This document shows, one piece after another, positions 32,690 to 33,600 of a stretch of DNA of 33,600 nt (its first letter is position 1; every line of letters begins with the position of its first letter). The stretch lies in the NCBI GenBank assembly GCA_030148915.1, contig JASBSN010000117.1, positions 1 through 33,600 on the forward strand, given 5' to 3'. Under the pieces are notes generated by a model that was not told where the DNA came from, did no database searches, and saw only the letters and a program-made list of their open reading frames with translations. A program made the translations under genes and the position numbers. Source of the DNA: Thiogranum sp. (GTDB lineage: Bacteria > Pseudomonadota > Gammaproteobacteria > DSM-19610).

Positions 32690-33600
32690 ATGGCAATGGC
32701 AGACATGAGGGAACCGATCGAGTCAGGTTGTCCCGACGGTTTCCAGTACATGCATCCGACGATGCGCAAAAACTTCGGTCAGTGGAAGTACCACGATGAC
32801 CCGCAGCCCGGCGTGTTGCGCCACGTGGCCTTCAGCGGCGACCAGGTCTTCACCGTCAAGGCCGCTACCCAGCGTATTCTCGACGTCTTCACCCTGCGTA
32901 CCCTGTGCGACATCGGTGACAAATACGCCGACGGTTTTATCCGCTTCACCATTCGTTCCAACATTGAATTCATCGTCACTGACGAAGCCAAGGTACAGCC
33001 GTTGATCGACGCGCTGACCAACGCCGGATTTGTGGTCGGCGGCACCAAGAACTCGGTGACCAGCCTGTCCCACACCCAGGGCTGGTTGCACTGTGATATT
33101 CCCGGCACCGACGCCTCCGGCGTGGTGAAATCGATGATGGACGAACTGATCGGGGAGTTCACCGCCTGGAACATGCCCAACCGCGTGCACATGACCACCT
33201 CCTGCTGTCAGATCAACTGCGGCGGCCAGGGCGACATCGCCATCAACGTGCAGCACACCAAACCGCCGAAGATCGATCACAACCTGGTCTCCAATGTTTG
33301 TGAGCGCCCCTCGGTGGTCGCCCGTTGCCCGGTAGCCGCTATTCGCCCGGCCATGGTCAACGGCAAGCCGTCGCTCGAGGTCGACGAGAAGAAGTGCATG
33401 TGCTGCGGCGCCTGCTACCCGCCGTGCCCGCCGATGCAGATCAACGACGCGGAGTACACCAAGCTCGCGATCTGGGTCGGCGGCAATCATTCGAACGCGC
33501 GCAGCAAGCCGTCCTTTCAGAAGCTCGTGGCGGCGGGCATCCCGAACAATCCGCCCCGCTGGCCGGAGGTAACCCGCATCGTGAAAAAGATTTTGAGCGT
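32690..33600 (+). CDS. dsrB: Dissimilatory sulfite reductase beta subunit DsrB, 3' end cut off
   Basis: The start is ATG 32690 with AGGAG upstream; the frame is still open at the window end after 303 codons, so roughly the last 50 residues of a normal ~355-aa DsrB are missing. Visible features: 'SGCPDGFQYMHPTMRKNFGQ' and 'FTLRTLCDIGDKYADG' near the N-terminus, the siroheme-domain cysteines in 'TTSCCQINCGG' (about 171-177), and an intact ferredoxin domain 'CMCCGACYPPC' (236-246). It is the catalytic partner of DsrA, carrying the active siroheme in this enzyme family. dsrEFH, dsrC and the rest of the operon would be expected beyond the edge. Confidence 0.97.
   Translation, partial: MAMADMREPIESGCPDGFQYMHPTMRKNFGQWKYHDDPQPGVLRHVAFSGDQVFTVKAATQRILDVFTLRTLCDIGDKYADGFIRFTIRSNIEFIVTDEAKVQPLIDALTNAGFVVGGTKNSVTSLSHTQGWLHCDIPGTDASGVVKSMMDELIGEFTAWNMPNRVHMTTSCCQINCGGQGDIAINVQHTKPPKIDHNLVSNVCERPSVVARCPVAAIRPAMVNGKPSLEVDEKKCMCCGACYPPCPPMQINDAEYTKLAIWVGGNHSNARSKPSFQKLVAAGIPNNPPRWPEVTRIVKKILS

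Overview
This window reads as chromosome from a GC-rich gammaproteobacterial sulfur oxidiser. The evidence is an oxidative-type (reverse) dissimilatory sulfite reductase pair, dsrA and dsrB (dsrB runs off the right edge), a dsrS-like gene, siroheme synthase cysG, and typical gammaproteobacterial housekeeping neighbourhoods (ArsC-like/dapE, yoaA-tsaB, mrcB-lpoP). No IS element, prophage, integrase, tRNA, rRNA or CRISPR array was seen.

Layout. 1-1409 (+): end of an ArsC/Spx-like gene and dapE. 1450-5129 (+): a tight TRAP transporter operon with a TatT-type lipoprotein, DctP, DctQ and DctM. 5217-6377 (+): a seven-helix membrane protein ending in what looks like a histidine-kinase dimerisation segment with no phospho-acceptor motif and no ATPase domain. 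6422-12421 (-): a DUF302 protein, the tRNA hydroxylation protease-family protein TrhP, a small helical protein, TsaB, a YoaA/DinG helicase, a possible nuclease-fold protein and the lipoprotein LpoP. mrcB (PBP1b) overlaps lpoP. 14819-17785 (-): a membrane-anchored coiled-coil protein and a VWA protein. 17901-22016 (-): tpm, cysG, grxC, dsrS and a Sel1-repeat protein, which couples siroheme supply to the Dsr pathway. 22230-28144: a small protein with its own terminator, an ExeA-type ATPase with an unknown partner gene, an unknown 356-aa protein, two 2-oxoglutarate/Fe(II) oxygenases (P4H-like and YbiX/PiuC), a GNAT acetyltransferase and two unknown proteins.

28226-30838 (-) is the most unusual part. 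It is a five-gene run transcribed away from dsrA: a TauD-like oxygenase, a 67-aa protein, an orphan Cas6/Cmx6-like protein, a DsrC-family protein lacking both functional cysteines (RspA type), and another 67-aa protein, closed by a good intrinsic terminator. It shares a roughly 0.5-kb intergenic region with the divergent dsrAB operon. That region holds several inverted repeats and, just before dsrA, sequence able to form competing RNA hairpins. dsrA and dsrB are separated by two further perfect hairpins.

Working model (inference): CysG supplies siroheme to DsrAB, DsrS influences dsr expression, and the divergent RspA/Cas6-like/oxygenase unit may be a regulatory or RNA-processing accessory of the sulfur-oxidation operon. 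All assignments are from reading translations by eye. No database search was run.
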